Below, piece after piece: positions 39,409-50,471 of a DNA stretch of 64,000 nt. The stretch covers positions 1,080,097 to 1,144,096 of the forward strand of contig NZ_FOYP01000001.1 of NCBI RefSeq assembly GCF_900115105.1, given 5' to 3'. The notes below the pieces were generated by a model that worked only from the letters and a program-made list of their open reading frames with translations, was not told the DNA's origin and made no database searches. The number at the start of each line of letters is the position of its first letter. Within the stretch, counting starts at the first letter, position 1. This DNA is from Yoonia tamlensis. Lineage in GTDB: Bacteria > Pseudomonadota > Alphaproteobacteria > Rhodobacterales > Rhodobacteraceae. A program made the position numbers and the translations under genes.

Positions 39409-40080
39409 ATGGAATTACGCGAATATCCTGATGCGGAAATGATGATGATGAACTTGGCGGATACCCTTGCGGGCGAGCTCAAGAACACATTGTTGACCCA
39501 TGATACGGCCTCTTTGGCGGTGCCAGGTGGCACAACGCCGGGCCCGATTTTTGACAGTCTTTGCGGCGTTGATCTTGATTGGGCGCGCGTGCATGTGATG
39601 CTGACCGATGAACGCTGGGTGCCCGAAAGTTCTGACCGCTCGAACACGCGGCTATTGCGCCAGCGCTTGCTTGTGAACCGCGCGGCGTCGGCGCAATATA
39701 TGCCGCTTTATGCGGATGCGCCTACTCCCGAAGAAAAACTGCCCGCGCTTGCCGCCGATCTGGACGCGGCGCTGCCGATATCTGTCTGCCTGCTAGGGAT
39801 GGGCGCGGATATGCATACCGCGTCTATTTTTCCGGGCGCGGATCAGCTTGATCTTGCGCTGCATGGCAATGACCGGCTTGTCGCGATGCGCGCGCCCGGC
39901 GCGCCAGAGCCGCGCATTACCTTGTCGGCCAAAGTATTAAACGCGGCAATCAAACGCCATATCGTTATCGTTGGCGCGGAAAAACGCGCTGCATTGGAAA
40001 AAGCGCAACGGTCCAGCCCTGAGCTGGCGCCCGTTGCCGCGATCCTGAACGGTGCAACCGTGCATTGGGCGGAGAAATAA
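39409..40080 (+). CDS. pgl: 6-phosphogluconolactonase
   Basis: Hydrolyses 6-phosphogluconolactone, following Zwf. 223 residues from the ATG at 39409; a TTG directly before it is less likely. Blocks: [35 protein letters not shown] (catalytic region), and [18 protein letters not shown] Met-rich run MMMMN near residue 11 is odd but in frame. 47 bp after zwf and followed one base later by pgi, so the three form an operon. Confidence 0.94.
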   Translation: MELREYPDAEMMMMNLADTLAGELKNTLLTHDTASLAVPGGTTPGPIFDSLCGVDLDWARVHVMLTDERWVPESSDRSNTRLLRQRLLVNRAASAQYMPLYADAPTPEEKLPALAADLDAALPISVCLLGMGADMHTASIFPGADQLDLALHGNDRLVAMRAPGAPEPRITLSAKVLNAAIKRHIVIVGAEKRAALEKAQRSSPELAPVAAILNGATVHWAEK

Positions 40081-40081
40081 T

Positions 40082-41680
40082 ATGTGGGATGACCTCAAGA
40101 AACACCACGCGACGATTGCCGCGCGCCGCTTTGAAACGCTGGTCGACGCAGATCGCGCAGCGGATTTTTCGGCGCGTGCGGGTGATATGTTGCTGGATTA
40201 TGCCAAGACAAATATCGACGCGGACGGGCGCGCGCTGTTGATTGAATTGCTTGAAAAAACGGGCGTGGCGCAAAAGCGTGCCGCGATGTTTACAGGCGCT
40301 GCGATCAATGAAACCGAAGGGCGCGCGGTACTGCACACGGCGCTGCGCAATCTTGATGGCGGTCCGGTCATGGTCGATGGCGCGGATGTGATGCCGGGGA
40401 TTTTGGACACGCTTGACCGCATGGCGCAGTTTGCGCAGGCGGTGCGTGACGGCAGTTTTGCCGGACAGGGTGGCAAGATCACCGATGTGATCAATATCGG
40501 GATCGGCGGGTCCGACCTTGGCCCTGCGATGGCGGTCAAGGCATTGGCACCTTTTCACGACGGCCCGCGTTGCCATTTTGTCAGCAATGTCGACCCAGCC
40601 GATATCGCCGCCGCGATGCAGGTCTGTGATCCGGCCACAACGCTTGTGATCGTGGCCTCAAAGACATTTACCACGATTGAGACCATGACCAACGCGCGCA
40701 CGGCGCAGGCGTGGATGGGGCAATCGGTGACTGATACGGGCGCGCAGTTTGCGGCCCTGTCGACGGCCGCGGATAAGACCGCGGATTTTGGCATCGCCCC
40801 CGAACGTGTGTTCGGTTTTGAAGACTGGGTTGGCGGCCGTTATTCCATGTGGGGGCCGATTGGCCTGTCACTGATGATCGCCATCGGGCCGGATAATTTC
40901 CGCGCGTTCCTGCGCGGTGGACAGGCGATGGACCAGCATTTCAAGGCCGCCAAATGGGAAGAAAACCTGCCGGCCATGCTGGCGCTTGTGGGGATTTGGC
41001 ACAATCAGATTTGCGGTTTTGCAACCCGTGCTGTGCTGCCTTATGATAATCTTCTCAGTCGCTTGCCTGCCTATCTTCAGCAGCTAGAAATGGAAAGCAA
41101 CGGCAAGGGCGTCAGCATGGATGGCGCGGATTTGCCTGTGGATTCCGGCCCCGTTGTCTGGGGCGAGCCGGGCACAAACGGGCAGCATGCGTTTTACCAG
41201 CTGATCCACCAAGGCACGCGGGTGATCCCGTGTGAATTCCTGGTCGCTGCGCGTGGCCATAATGATGATCTGCATCATCAACACCAGTTGCTGGTGGCCA
41301 ATTGTCTGGCCCAGTCAGAGGCGTTGATGCGCGGTCGTGATCTTGACGCGGCGCGCAGCAAGGTCGCTGATAAATTCAGCGGAGACGAATTGGAACGCCA
41401 AGCCAAGCACCGCGTTTTTGCAGGCAACCGCCCTTCGGTCACAATCGCCTATCCGCAGCTTGATCCGTTTATGCTGGGCCAGATTATCGCGCTATATGAA
41501 CACCGCGTGTTTGTCGAAGGCGTTGTGCTGGGGCTGAATTCCTATGACCAATGGGGTGTTGAGCTGGGCAAAGAGCTGGCGACGGCGCTGCAACCTGTTG
41601 TCGAAGGGACGCAATCCGCGCAAGGCAAGGACGGATCGACTGCAGCGCTTGTCGGGTTCTTGCAAAACAACGGGGTTTAG
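40082..41680 (+). CDS. pgi: Glucose-6-phosphate isomerase
   Basis: Interconverts glucose- and fructose-6-phosphate. 532 residues from the ATG at 40082 ([18 protein letters not shown]); GGAG lies upstream within the end of pgl. Key segments: [38 protein letters not shown] (family signature), the catalytic Glu region [20 protein letters not shown], and the Lys near the C terminus in [12 protein letters not shown]. With zwf and pgl it lets hexose phosphates cycle into the Entner-Doudoroff pathway. Confidence 0.97.
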   Translation: MWDDLKKHHATIAARRFETLVDADRAADFSARAGDMLLDYAKTNIDADGRALLIELLEKTGVAQKRAAMFTGAAINETEGRAVLHTALRNLDGGPVMVDGADVMPGILDTLDRMAQFAQAVRDGSFAGQGGKITDVINIGIGGSDLGPAMAVKALAPFHDGPRCHFVSNVDPADIAAAMQVCDPATTLVIVASKTFTTIETMTNARTAQAWMGQSVTDTGAQFAALSTAADKTADFGIAPERVFGFEDWVGGRYSMWGPIGLSLMIAIGPDNFRAFLRGGQAMDQHFKAAKWEENLPAMLALVGIWHNQICGFATRAVLPYDNLLSRLPAYLQQLEMESNGKGVSMDGADLPVDSGPVVWGEPGTNGQHAFYQLIHQGTRVIPCEFLVAARGHNDDLHHQHQLLVANCLAQSEALMRGRDLDAARSKVADKFSGDELERQAKHRVFAGNRPSVTIAYPQLDPFMLGQIIALYEHRVFVEGVVLGLNSYDQWGVELGKELATALQPVVEGTQSAQGKDGSTAALVGFLQNNGV

Positions 41681-41716
41681 CGCAAAGCTGCACCAGATTC
41701 AGAGGATAGTTTTGCA

Positions 41717-42175
41717 ATGATCGCCCAATACATTCCCTATGCGATGGCCGCCATTTTGATGATCGCGGTCGCGATTGATATCCGCACGGCGCGGATGCCC
41801 AACTGGCTGACGCTGTTGCCTGTTGTCCTGTTTATCGTGCAAATCGTGACCGCGGGCGACCCGTCTGCCTATGGCTGGCAACTGGCGCAGGGCGCAATTG
41901 TGTTTGTGCTGGGAATCGGGCTGTTTTCGGTCGGTGGAATGGGGGCGGGCGCGGTCAAACTGCTGGCAGGAACCGCGCTGCTGATCCCGACGGCAAACGG
42001 CTGGTACGCGCTTGCGGGATTTCTGGGCGTGGTCTTTGTGCTGTTCCCGATCATCATTTCCCTGCGCAAGGCGTTTGGATCCAAGGATAGCAAATGGGCT
42101 GTGATGGCGCGGCAGATCCTGCCGATGAGCCTGCCGATTGCGGCGGCAGGGCTCTTGGGGATGTTCGCAGGGTAG
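41717..42175 (+). CDS. Prepilin-peptidase-like (A24 family) membrane protein lacking one catalytic Asp
   Basis: A 152-residue inner-membrane protein with four to five helices, resembling CpaA-type A24 peptidases. The first catalytic Asp is present (D21, in DIRTARMPNW). The second motif, normally GxGD followed by VKL, reads GAGAVKLL here, with Ala at position 79 where Asp is expected. If correct, it would be inactive as an aspartyl peptidase. No pilin or Flp/Tad genes are nearby. A hairpin repeat at its stop codon separates it from the convergent ridA-like gene. Confidence 0.75.
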   Translation: MIAQYIPYAMAAILMIAVAIDIRTARMPNWLTLLPVVLFIVQIVTAGDPSAYGWQLAQGAIVFVLGIGLFSVGGMGAGAVKLLAGTALLIPTANGWYALAGFLGVVFVLFPIIISLRKAFGSKDSKWAVMARQILPMSLPIAAAGLLGMFAG

Positions 42176-42197
42176 GGTGGATCAAGATCCACCTTAC
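42172..42197. repeat. Inverted repeat between convergent genes (bidirectional terminator or REP-like)
   Basis: GTAGGGTGGATC (42172-42183) and GATCCACCTTAC (42186-42197) form an 11-of-12-bp hairpin with a 2-nt centre, spanning the stop codon of the A24-like gene and ending just before the RidA stop. Such GGTGGATC hairpins recur in bacterial intergenic regions. No T-run follows, so it may stabilise or terminate transcripts from both sides. Confidence 0.6.
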
Positions 42198-42198
42198 G

Positions 42199-42549
42199 TT
42201 AGATCGCGGCGGTGACGATAATCTCGACGTTATAGTCCGGTGTTGCGAGCTTGGCTTCGCCGGTCCAGCGCGCGGGCGCATGGCCTTCGGGAACCCACGC
42301 ATCCCAAACCGCATTCATTTCGGCAAATTCGGATGCAATGTCGGACACCCAGATTTGCGCGGTCAGCAGTTTTGTTTTGTCTGTGCCTGCTTCAGCCAGA
42401 AGCGCGTCGATTTTTGCAAGCACATCAACGGTTTGTTCGGTCGCGGTGCCGCCGGGTGTGCCGACCTGTCCGGCCAGATAGGCGATCCCGTTGTGAATAA
42501 CCATTTGGCTCATACGTGCATTTGTGTGTTTGCGCAGAATCTCGGGCAT
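42199..42549 (-). CDS. RidA family protein
   Basis: A 116-residue member of the YjgF/RidA (Rid) family, trimeric enzymes that hydrolyse reactive enamines and imines from PLP-enzyme reactions. Visible: MVIHNGIAYLAGQVG, DVLAKIDALLAEAGTDKTKLLTAQIW, and PEGHAPARWTGEAKLATP followed by VEIIVTAA. The Arg in PARWTG corresponds to the region of the substrate-binding Arg in active RidA, but subfamily assignment (RidA versus Rid2-7) needs alignment. Confidence 0.9.
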   Translation of the reverse strand: MPEILRKHTNARMSQMVIHNGIAYLAGQVGTPGGTATEQTVDVLAKIDALLAEAGTDKTKLLTAQIWVSDIASEFAEMNAVWDAWVPEGHAPARWTGEAKLATPDYNVEIIVTAAI

Positions 42550-42664
42550 TTGTCGTCTTTCCTAAGGTGTTTGTTCGTGATCTATCTAAGCTGGTTTGCG
42601 CGCCGCGCCAAGCTGAACATATGCGCTGAAAACGCGCGTGCGCCCCGCAAGGAAAGATTGCGAT

Positions 42665-43585
42665 ATGACTGACGCCATCTGGCATTTTTTCGCCCGAGTT
42701 TTTGACGGCTATACGCTTGTTACACCGCATTATCTTGCGTCATTTATTGTGATCGCATGGGTGGTCTACCGTTGGCGCGCGGTGCGCGGCGGATTTGCCG
42801 ACTGGCTGTTTCCGGCGGCAATCTGGCGCCATGCTTCGACGCGCATTGATCTTGTGCTTTTCGCGGTCGGCAAACTGGTCACGTTGCTGGGTATTTCAGC
42901 GCGGTTTGCAGCAACGCCGCTTGTCGCGGCCGCTGTAGTTGCACAGATCGACATTGCGCCGCTGCGCGCGACCCCGATGCATCCTGTCTGGCTGGCATTC
43001 TATCTTTGGCTGCTCAGCGACTTTGCCACCTATTGGTCACACCGCGCACATCATTCGGTTGCCTTGATCTGGCCCTTGCATGCCGTACACCATAGTGCAT
43101 CCGTTCTGACCCCGCTGACCGCATATCGCCAGCATCCTTTGGGGTCATTGGTTTCCACCAGTATCCAGACGGTGATCGTCGGTGTCATACTGGGGTTGCT
43201 GGTTGGTGCCTTTGATCCCGATGCGCCGCTGTCGACAATCGCAGGGGCCAATGCCTTTGTCGTGGTGGTGAATATGACGGTCGCAAATTTCCACCATTCG
43301 CATATCTGGATCAGTTTCGGTCCGGTATTCGAGCGTGTGTTGATTTCACCTGCGCAACACCAAGTCCACCACAGCACCAATCCGGCGCATTTCAACAAGA
43401 ACTACGGGCAGACGATTGCGCTTTGGGATTGGTTGTTCGGGACTCTTTATATCACCGGCGCGGACGAACATATTACGGTGGGTCTGGATGAAAAAGCCGA
43501 TGCACCATTGATGACGCACCGGCTGGTTCCGATTTTGCTTGATCCTTTGCGCCGGATGGCGCGCGCGGCAATCTGGCGTAATTAA
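42665..43585 (+). CDS. Sterol desaturase/fatty-acid hydroxylase family enzyme
   Basis: Membrane-bound di-iron oxygenase, 306 residues from the ATG at 42665 (AAGGAAAG upstream). Four to five helices. The histidine clusters that bind iron are visible: HRAHH (126-130), HAVHH (139-143), HSHIW (around 218) and HQVHH (around 235). Substrates include sterols, carotenoids and alkyl lipids; here unknown. Divergent from ridA; ends in a 4-bp overlap with the small exported protein gene. Confidence 0.9.
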   Translation: MTDAIWHFFARVFDGYTLVTPHYLASFIVIAWVVYRWRAVRGGFADWLFPAAIWRHASTRIDLVLFAVGKLVTLLGISARFAATPLVAAAVVAQIDIAPLRATPMHPVWLAFYLWLLSDFATYWSHRAHHSVALIWPLHAVHHSASVLTPLTAYRQHPLGSLVSTSIQTVIVGVILGLLVGAFDPDAPLSTIAGANAFVVVVNMTVANFHHSHIWISFGPVFERVLISPAQHQVHHSTNPAHFNKNYGQTIALWDWLFGTLYITGADEHITVGLDEKADAPLMTHRLVPILLDPLRRMARAAIWRN

Positions 43586-43809
43586 TGCCCTGCGTTTTCG
43601 TCAATATCCGTGGGCGCGATTTCCATTGTGCTATTGTTGCGCGTGGCCATGCTGCCGATTGCGCTTGACGCAATCACAACGCCCAAAAGTGCCAGCAGGA
43701 TAATCGCCCCTTCGCCAGAGCCGCCATCACGCACTGGTTCGACAAAATCGCCTGCCATTGCAGAGGTCGCTGCAAACAGGGTCGCACCGGTGAGGAAAAT
43801 CGATTTCAT
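43582..43809 (-). CDS. Small exported protein with one membrane segment
   Basis: A 75-residue protein beginning MKSIFLTGATLFAATSAMAGD, a clear signal peptide cleaved after AMA. A short acidic/Gly stretch follows, then a hydrophobic helix (AIILLALLGVVIASSAIG) and a polar tail ending TDIDENAGH. GGGAG precedes the ATG at 43809; the frame upstream is not used. Similar small proteins are common in roseobacters but have no named function. Confidence 0.75.
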   Translation of the reverse strand: MKSIFLTGATLFAATSAMAGDFVEPVRDGGSGEGAIILLALLGVVIASSAIGSMATRNNSTMEIAPTDIDENAGH

Positions 43810-43915
43810 TGTTAACTCCCTATGTTTTTGTAACTTATGCATAACAGTCTCTTGCGCGATTGAAAGGATAACCCCGCAACGGCGCGCGAAAATCTGAGAA
43901 TTTCAAAGAAGGGAG

Positions 43916-43989
43916 TGGAGCGGGTAACGAGAATCGAACTCGTAACTGAAGCTTGGGAAGCTTTCGTGATACCTTTTCACCATACCCGC
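43916..43989 (-). tRNA. tRNA-Gly (anticodon CCC)
   Basis: Minus-strand cloverleaf of 74 nt including CCA (43916-43918). Acceptor GCGGGTA (43989-43983) pairs with TACCCGC (43926-43920). D stem GTGA/TCAC. The anticodon loop TTCCCAA gives CCC. The T stem is ACGAG/CTCGT with loop TTCGATT. The outermost anticodon-stem pair is an A-C mismatch, which is tolerated in some tRNAs. Confidence 0.93.
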
Positions 43990-44112
43990 ATCACAGGCTT
44001 GCAGGTAATCAGCGCCGTGCGCGCCGTCAAGACTGATCTACAAATGCGTCGCAGAAATTGTCGAATAATGATAGGCATGCCGCATCATGCCGGATTGCAC
44101 GAAGGGCGCAGC

Positions 44113-45015
44113 ATGTCAGACAGCTTGCCACATCTTACGGATCGCCTTTATTTGACCCATACGGGCGCGGAAACGGATTTGATCTTTCGGCGCGGGGTTG
44201 ATCTACCCGAATTTGCGAGCTTTCCGTTGCTTGAGACTGACGCAGGGCGCGCTGTTCTATCGGCAGTCTATGCAGATCAAATGGCGGCGGCCCGCGGGTT
44301 TGATTGCGTCACGATCTTAGAAAGCCCCACATGGATGGCCAATGGCGCCCGCGCGGAACCTTTGGGTTATGACAAAGCGCAATTGCAGCGCGCAAATATT
44401 GCGGCGGTCGCTTTTGTCGCCGATATGGCCGGTGCGCAAACATTGATCAGCGCCAACCTTGGCCCGATGGCTGATGCCTATGGGCCGGCCGCGCACCAAG
44501 ATCCTGATATCTATCACGACTATCACGCGCAGCAGATCGGCTGGTTTGCCCAGACCGCCGCCGATATGGTCTCCGCCTATACGGTCAACCATATCCCCGA
44601 GGCCGTGGGCATCATCCGCGCCGCCCAAGACTTGCGCCTGCCCGTGGTCATGTCATTCACAGTTGAAACCAACGGCTACCTGCCCGATGGCACGCCATTG
44701 GCGGCGGCGGTTGCGCAGGTTGACCAGCAAACCGGTGCCTATGCGGCCTATTTCATGGTGAATTGCGCCCATCCTGATCACCTGCCGCCCGATTTCACGG
44801 CTTTGGAACGGGTCCGTGGGTTGGTGGCCAATGCGTCGCGCTGTAGCCATGCAGATCTCGACAATGCGACCGCGCTTGATGACGGCGATCCGGCGGAACT
44901 GGGCGCGCAGCTGGCCGCATTACGCGCCCGTGCGCCGCATCTGAATGTATTGGGCGGCTGTTGCGGTACAGACGCGCGGCATTTGCGCGCCATCGCAAGA
45001 GCGGTTCTAGCGTGA
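44113..45015 (+). CDS. Homocysteine S-methyltransferase family protein
   Basis: A 300-residue zinc-dependent methyltransferase of the homocysteine/betaine family. I start at the ATG at 44113 (MSDSLPHLTDRLYLTHTGAET), since the longer frame upstream crosses the tRNA. The zinc-ligand Cys residues are in VNCAHPDH (around C218) and GGCCGTDARH (C283, C284). This resembles the S-methylmethionine-type branch more than the MetH homocysteine domain; the methyl donor cannot be told. It overlaps the convergent corrinoid-reactivator gene by 9 bp. Confidence 0.88.
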   Translation: MSDSLPHLTDRLYLTHTGAETDLIFRRGVDLPEFASFPLLETDAGRAVLSAVYADQMAAARGFDCVTILESPTWMANGARAEPLGYDKAQLQRANIAAVAFVADMAGAQTLISANLGPMADAYGPAAHQDPDIYHDYHAQQIGWFAQTAADMVSAYTVNHIPEAVGIIRAAQDLRLPVVMSFTVETNGYLPDGTPLAAAVAQVDQQTGAYAAYFMVNCAHPDHLPPDFTALERVRGLVANASRCSHADLDNATALDDGDPAELGAQLAALRARAPHLNVLGGCCGTDARHLRAIARAVLA

Positions 45016-47028
45016 ACGCCGCCGCCTTCCGCCGCCTGTGTTGTGGTTTACATCGGGCAAGGTCACAATTGAATTGAGGATCGGAAAGGGTTCAACCGCG
45101 TTGGGAATGGCCGAAGCATTTACAAAATGCTCTTGGAACCTTGGTTCAATCGCGGTTTCGATCTTGTGGATCTGGCGCACGGTTTCTTCGATCTCGGCAC
45201 GCGCATCAACGTTCAATAGCGCGATCCGCGCGCCTGTCCCTGCCGCGTTGCCCGCACTTGTCACCTTGTCCAAGGGCGCATCGGGGATCATGCCCAGCAC
45301 CATCGCATGTTTGGGGCTGATATGCGCGCCAAAGGCCCCCGCAAGCACCACACGGTCCACGTGATCCACGCCGAATTTGTCCATCAAGAGCCGCGCACCG
45401 GAATAAAGTGCCGCTTTGGCCATCTGGATTTGCCGGATATCGGTATTGGTCACGGTGATTTTGGGGCCGCCATCGGCCGTGCCATCATAAAGCAGATAAG
45501 AATTGGTGCGCCCGTCCGTGAAACAGTTGGGCGAACCTGTCTGCTCCGCCGTGCCAATCAGCCCTGGCGCATCTACGATGCCCGCCATGCGCATTTCGGC
45601 GACGACCTCGATAATGCCGGACCCGCAAATTCCTGTGACACCGGTTTGCGCGATCGCCGCGTCGAAACCTTCTTCGTCCGACCACAGATCAGAGCCGATA
45701 ACCTGAAATTTTGGCAGTTTGGTGACCGGATCAATCGCCACATGTTCAATCGCACCAGGGGCGGCACGCTGACCGGAACTGATTTGCGCGCCTTCAAAGG
45801 CGGGTCCGGTGGGTGATGAACAGGCCAGCACCTTTTCGCGGTTGCCAAGGATGATTTCGGCATTGGTGCCGACATCCACGACCAGCATCAGATCGTCAGA
45901 TTTTCCGGGGGCTTCGGATAATGCCACGGCGGCCGCATCTGCACCCACATGGCCTGCGATACAAGGCAGGATATAGACCCGCGCCGCAGAGTGCAGTTGC
46001 AGGCCCAATTCGGACGCGCGCAGTGACAGGCTGTCAGATGTCGCCAATGCAAAGGGCGCTTGCCCCAATTCATATGCATCAATCCCCAAAAACAGATGGT
46101 GCATCACAGGGTTGCAAACAAATACCGCATCGACGATCAGCGCAGGGTCAATCTGCGCCTCGGATGCGATCTGGGTGAAAAGCGCATTCATGCCTTCGCG
46201 CACGGCGGCGGTCATCTCGGTTGATCCGCTGGCGTTCATCATGCCATAGCTGACGCGGCTCATCAGATCTTCGCCAAAGCGGATTTGCGGGTTCATGATG
46301 CCCGATGACGCGACAACCTCGCCCGTGCGCAAATCACACAGATGGCCGGCAATGGTGGTGGACCCCAGATCAACGGCCAGTCCGTAAAGCGTGCCCTCAT
46401 AAAGCCCCGGCCAAATCTGAATGATGCGCGGGCTGAATGTGGTGTCGCCTAAATGCACGGCTACGGAGACTTTCCACGCGCCTTTGCGCAGGGCTGTTTG
46501 CAGCGTTTGCAGCACGCTTAGATCCGCCTCAAGCGCGGGCAGGTCCCAGTCTTTGCGCAAGGCCGCGATCAACCGTTCCAGATCGCCAGACGGGTCATGC
46601 ATATCCGGCTCGGCGACCTCGACATAATAAAGCCGCGTTGACGGGTTCTTGACGATTTCGCGGGCCTCGGCGCGTTTGCGCACGACTTGTTTATGCACTT
46701 GGCTTTCGGCGGGCACATCAATGACCACGTCTTTTTGGACGGTGGCCTGACAGCCCAAACGCCGCCCCTTTTTAAGGCCGCGAATATCGTCATAACGTTG
46801 TTCAACACTGTTCCATTCTGACAGGGCATCGTCAGCGACGGTGACATTATGTTTGGAAAACTCACCATAGGACGGGGTGATCTGGCATTTAGAACAAATC
46901 CCGCGCCCGCCACAAACGCTATCAAGATCAACGCCCAACTGCCGCGCCGCCGTCAGAACAGGGGTGCCAACCGGAAAGCGGCCACGTTTGCCGGAAGGGG
47001 TGAAAATCACAAGAGGGTCAGTGGACAT
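45007..47028 (-). CDS. Ferredoxin/ASKHA (DUF4445) corrinoid-enzyme reactivator, RamA/RACE-like
   Basis: A 673-residue protein with an N-terminal [2Fe-2S] ferredoxin domain (C39, C45, C48 and a later Cys near 92; CGGRGICSKCQI) and a long DUF4445 ASKHA ATPase region (AVDLGSTTIAGHLCDL, VDVGTNAEIILGN, VLAGAFGAHI). Such proteins use ATP and low-potential electrons to re-reduce inactive Co(II) corrinoid in methyltransferases. In roseobacters a homologue is required for the split methionine synthase. Start at 47028 (MSTDPLVIFTPSGKRG). The other parts of such a system lie at 58450-60446; a B12-binding subunit is not in the window. Confidence 0.9.
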   Translation of the reverse strand: MSTDPLVIFTPSGKRGRFPVGTPVLTAARQLGVDLDSVCGGRGICSKCQITPSYGEFSKHNVTVADDALSEWNSVEQRYDDIRGLKKGRRLGCQATVQKDVVIDVPAESQVHKQVVRKRAEAREIVKNPSTRLYYVEVAEPDMHDPSGDLERLIAALRKDWDLPALEADLSVLQTLQTALRKGAWKVSVAVHLGDTTFSPRIIQIWPGLYEGTLYGLAVDLGSTTIAGHLCDLRTGEVVASSGIMNPQIRFGEDLMSRVSYGMMNASGSTEMTAAVREGMNALFTQIASEAQIDPALIVDAVFVCNPVMHHLFLGIDAYELGQAPFALATSDSLSLRASELGLQLHSAARVYILPCIAGHVGADAAAVALSEAPGKSDDLMLVVDVGTNAEIILGNREKVLACSSPTGPAFEGAQISSGQRAAPGAIEHVAIDPVTKLPKFQVIGSDLWSDEEGFDAAIAQTGVTGICGSGIIEVVAEMRMAGIVDAPGLIGTAEQTGSPNCFTDGRTNSYLLYDGTADGGPKITVTNTDIRQIQMAKAALYSGARLLMDKFGVDHVDRVVLAGAFGAHISPKHAMVLGMIPDAPLDKVTSAGNAAGTGARIALLNVDARAEIEETVRQIHKIETAIEPRFQEHFVNASAIPNAVEPFPILNSIVTLPDVNHNTGGGRRRRSR

Positions 47029-47258
47029 GAATGCAGCCTTGGTCTGTTTGCCCCTCAATACCCTGCCGCGCGCCGATTGTAAGGTCCGAACCCGTCATAA
47101 TGATTATGTGAAACGGCATAGACGGGTTTGTCGGGCGTGGTCGCTTGTTTTTGGACCGGGTATTCAAGTATTGCCCTGCACTATCGGGCTCCGAACGGGC
47201 AGGGCGGGCAATTGAACCAAGCGGCCGTCCGTGCGCCGCAGGGGGGTATGTACTATTA

Positions 47259-48584
47259 CTAACCTTTCGGAGGATGGCGAGGGAATGGGGTAGCCAAATT
47301 CGACAGCGAATTCGGGCCCGATTCAGGTCTGGCCAACGCTGCCCGTTCTTCAGCGTGTTGTTCAATCTCTTCTGATTGTTTGCTTCTTTCTTGCTCGTGC
47401 GATGCAATAATCTTGTTCAGAGGGGGGTGAGGGCAATATCTGGATGTTTCGGTGCAACTTGGGTGTCCGCTGCACCCCCAAAAAAGTTGCTCTTTGCTAT
47501 TCCTTCGCAGTACCATCTTTTTATGGCACTTGGTGCAGTTTGGATGCGCGGAAATGAAAGCAATCGTGAATGCCTTATCTTTTTCCCAACGATTAGGAAG
47601 GCACGCCAGTAGACCCCCTTTGCGTCCCAAATCACTTCCCGCAAGAAGCCGGACAAAGTCTTTCTGTCTTTCAGTTGGCAGGTCATTAGGGTCGCCCTTG
47701 TGTGCACAGAGCATAGCGCTTTCATCCGCGCGTCTTATCTTTTCACTAAGCATGTTCCAAATTGGCGTTTCCTGGAGATTGCCAAGATGTCCTCCCGAAA
47801 AATCGCAGTCGAGGCACGGATAGACATCCACCGACGCAAAATCTGGTTCATTTCTCCGAGGGCAGGCATTGACGTAAAAACGCGTCGTCAGATCGCGCGG
47901 AACCATCCTGTTCAACCTTGAGGCTTCACTCTCAAGTCTTTTTTTAAACTGGGCTTCTTGTTTAACCCATGTTTCCGGCCGACCAGTGATCAGCCATTCG
48001 CGCGGGGCCTCCGAGACTAAAAGCTTCTTCAGGTCATCAGGTGAGGTGTTGCGGTCCGTCTTCGAGAGGTCGATTTCAATTGTACCAAGTCCTACTTTCC
48101 ACATGCGTCTACGCTTTTCTGTGTCGACCCCATGTGTAACGCGAATTTCGATCAGCAAGGCCTGGTCGTCTCTTTCCATAACCGCATCCGGCTGAAACCC
48201 TTGATCCGTCCAATCTCGTGGTTCAATCCGTACTTTGGATTTTGAAGCACGACGTTTGGGGATCACATAATTCATCAGATCATCAAGTTTTGCCATAGCT
48301 TTGCTGGAGTGCCCGTTTGGGATTGGCCAGCCTTCCTTGCGAATGGTTTCCGCCGGGATGAATATCCGCCCATTGAGGTCCGCAAGAGTTTGCTTGGCAG
48401 CGATGTGTAGCGCGGTTTCGCCCGCAGTGCCGCAATCCTCATCTGGCTTATGCGCAAAATGCCAAGTACGGCGTTCGCCCTGTCGTGCGATCAAGGGCGC
48501 TTCGCATTCTGGACAGACACATCTGCATTCAAGACCCTTGGGCACATCGTTAACATGTACCAATCGACGATCAGACGCGCGCAT
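47259..48584 (-). CDS. CoiA-like nuclease-family protein with C-terminal topoisomerase-type zinc ribbon
   Basis: A 441-residue protein in a less GC-rich stretch than its neighbours. The ATG at 48584 has AGGATGGGG upstream; the frame to 48620 opens with TTG. Domains in order: an N-terminal CoiA-type zinc region (C24, C27, HFAH at 42-45, C51, then ETALHIAAKQTL); a PD-(D/E)XK-like core with PDAVME (D133) and ALLIEIRVTHGVD (E146); a middle Cys-rich segment (CPRR, CLDCDFSGG); and near 345-378 a zinc ribbon with CTKCHKKMVLRR and GCSGHPSC, as at the C terminus of topoisomerase I. A charged tail follows. Role unknown; DNA processing or defence is plausible. The 230-bp gap 47029-47258 behind it shows no gene. 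Confidence 0.8.
   Translation of the reverse strand: MRASDRRLVHVNDVPKGLECRCVCPECEAPLIARQGERRTWHFAHKPDEDCGTAGETALHIAAKQTLADLNGRIFIPAETIRKEGWPIPNGHSSKAMAKLDDLMNYVIPKRRASKSKVRIEPRDWTDQGFQPDAVMERDDQALLIEIRVTHGVDTEKRRRMWKVGLGTIEIDLSKTDRNTSPDDLKKLLVSEAPREWLITGRPETWVKQEAQFKKRLESEASRLNRMVPRDLTTRFYVNACPRRNEPDFASVDVYPCLDCDFSGGHLGNLQETPIWNMLSEKIRRADESAMLCAHKGDPNDLPTERQKDFVRLLAGSDLGRKGGLLACLPNRWEKDKAFTIAFISAHPNCTKCHKKMVLRRNSKEQLFWGCSGHPSCTETSRYCPHPPLNKIIASHEQERSKQSEEIEQHAEERAALARPESGPNSLSNLATPFPRHPPKG

Positions 48585-50470
<1,886 letters not shown>

Positions 50471-50471
<1 letters not shown>

Noticed and set aside
43915..44112. Longer start of the homocysteine methyltransferase-like gene
   Set aside because: The frame would begin inside the tRNA-Gly gene; the ATG at 44113 begins the conserved part.
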